A DNA stretch of 6,507 bases from Spirochaetaceae bacterium (GTDB lineage Bacteria; Spirochaetota; Spirochaetia; SZUA-6; Fen-1364), in NCBI GenBank assembly GCA_003141795.1, contig PLNO01000287.1, forward strand, positions 1 to 6,507. Direction: 5' to 3'. Under the pieces are notes generated by a model. The model saw nothing but the letters and a program-made list of their open reading frames with translations, was not told the DNA's origin and did not search any database. Both the position numbers and the translations under genes were made by a program. Positions 6,484 through 6,507 of this stretch are shown here, piece by piece (positions within the stretch are counted from its first letter, which is position 1; the number at the start of each line of letters is the position of its first letter).

Positions 6484-6507
6484 GTCTGTACGATCCTATT
6501 TTGTTGC

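Overview
The window is ordinary-looking bacterial chromosomal DNA, GC-rich by eye, with dense coding, good Shine-Dalgarno sequences and short gaps. It holds no rRNA, tRNA, insertion sequence or CRISPR array that I can see, and nothing in it fixes the taxon. The gene content suggests a heterotroph that takes up and breaks down sugars: two sugar-isomerase paralogs, two RbsC-type sugar permeases and a divergent uroporphyrinogen-decarboxylase-family protein. I associate this mix loosely with fermentative or anaerobic bacteria, but that is inference.

Layout: two gene blocks converge at about position 3030. On the plus strand, an L-arabinose/L-fucose isomerase-like gene (1-1422, 5' end cut off by the window edge) is followed after a 161-base gap by a second, diverged paralog (1584-3005). 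The gap contains a candidate internal promoter and a perfect 14-bp palindrome. A GC-rich 10-bp inverted repeat (3010-3046) fills the short space between the converging genes. On the minus strand, read from the right edge inward, are a sugar ABC permease (6483-5527), a second permease one base after it (5525-4473), a 184-base gap with an extended -10 candidate, a tandem repeat spaced 11 bp and a small hairpin, and then the URO-D-superfamily gene (4288-3059).

How the genes may work together (inference): the two permeases are probably the membrane half of one importer. Its ATPase and periplasmic or lipoprotein binding subunit are not in the window; the ATPase would be expected just upstream of 6483. 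The isomerases would convert an imported or derived aldose to a ketose inside the cell. The URO-D-family protein is not a standard HemE and its reaction is unknown.

I do not see a clearly new biological system. The points most worth a second look are the tandem diverged isomerases, the replacement of the usual metal-binding motif in the URO-D homolog, and the two regulatory gaps.
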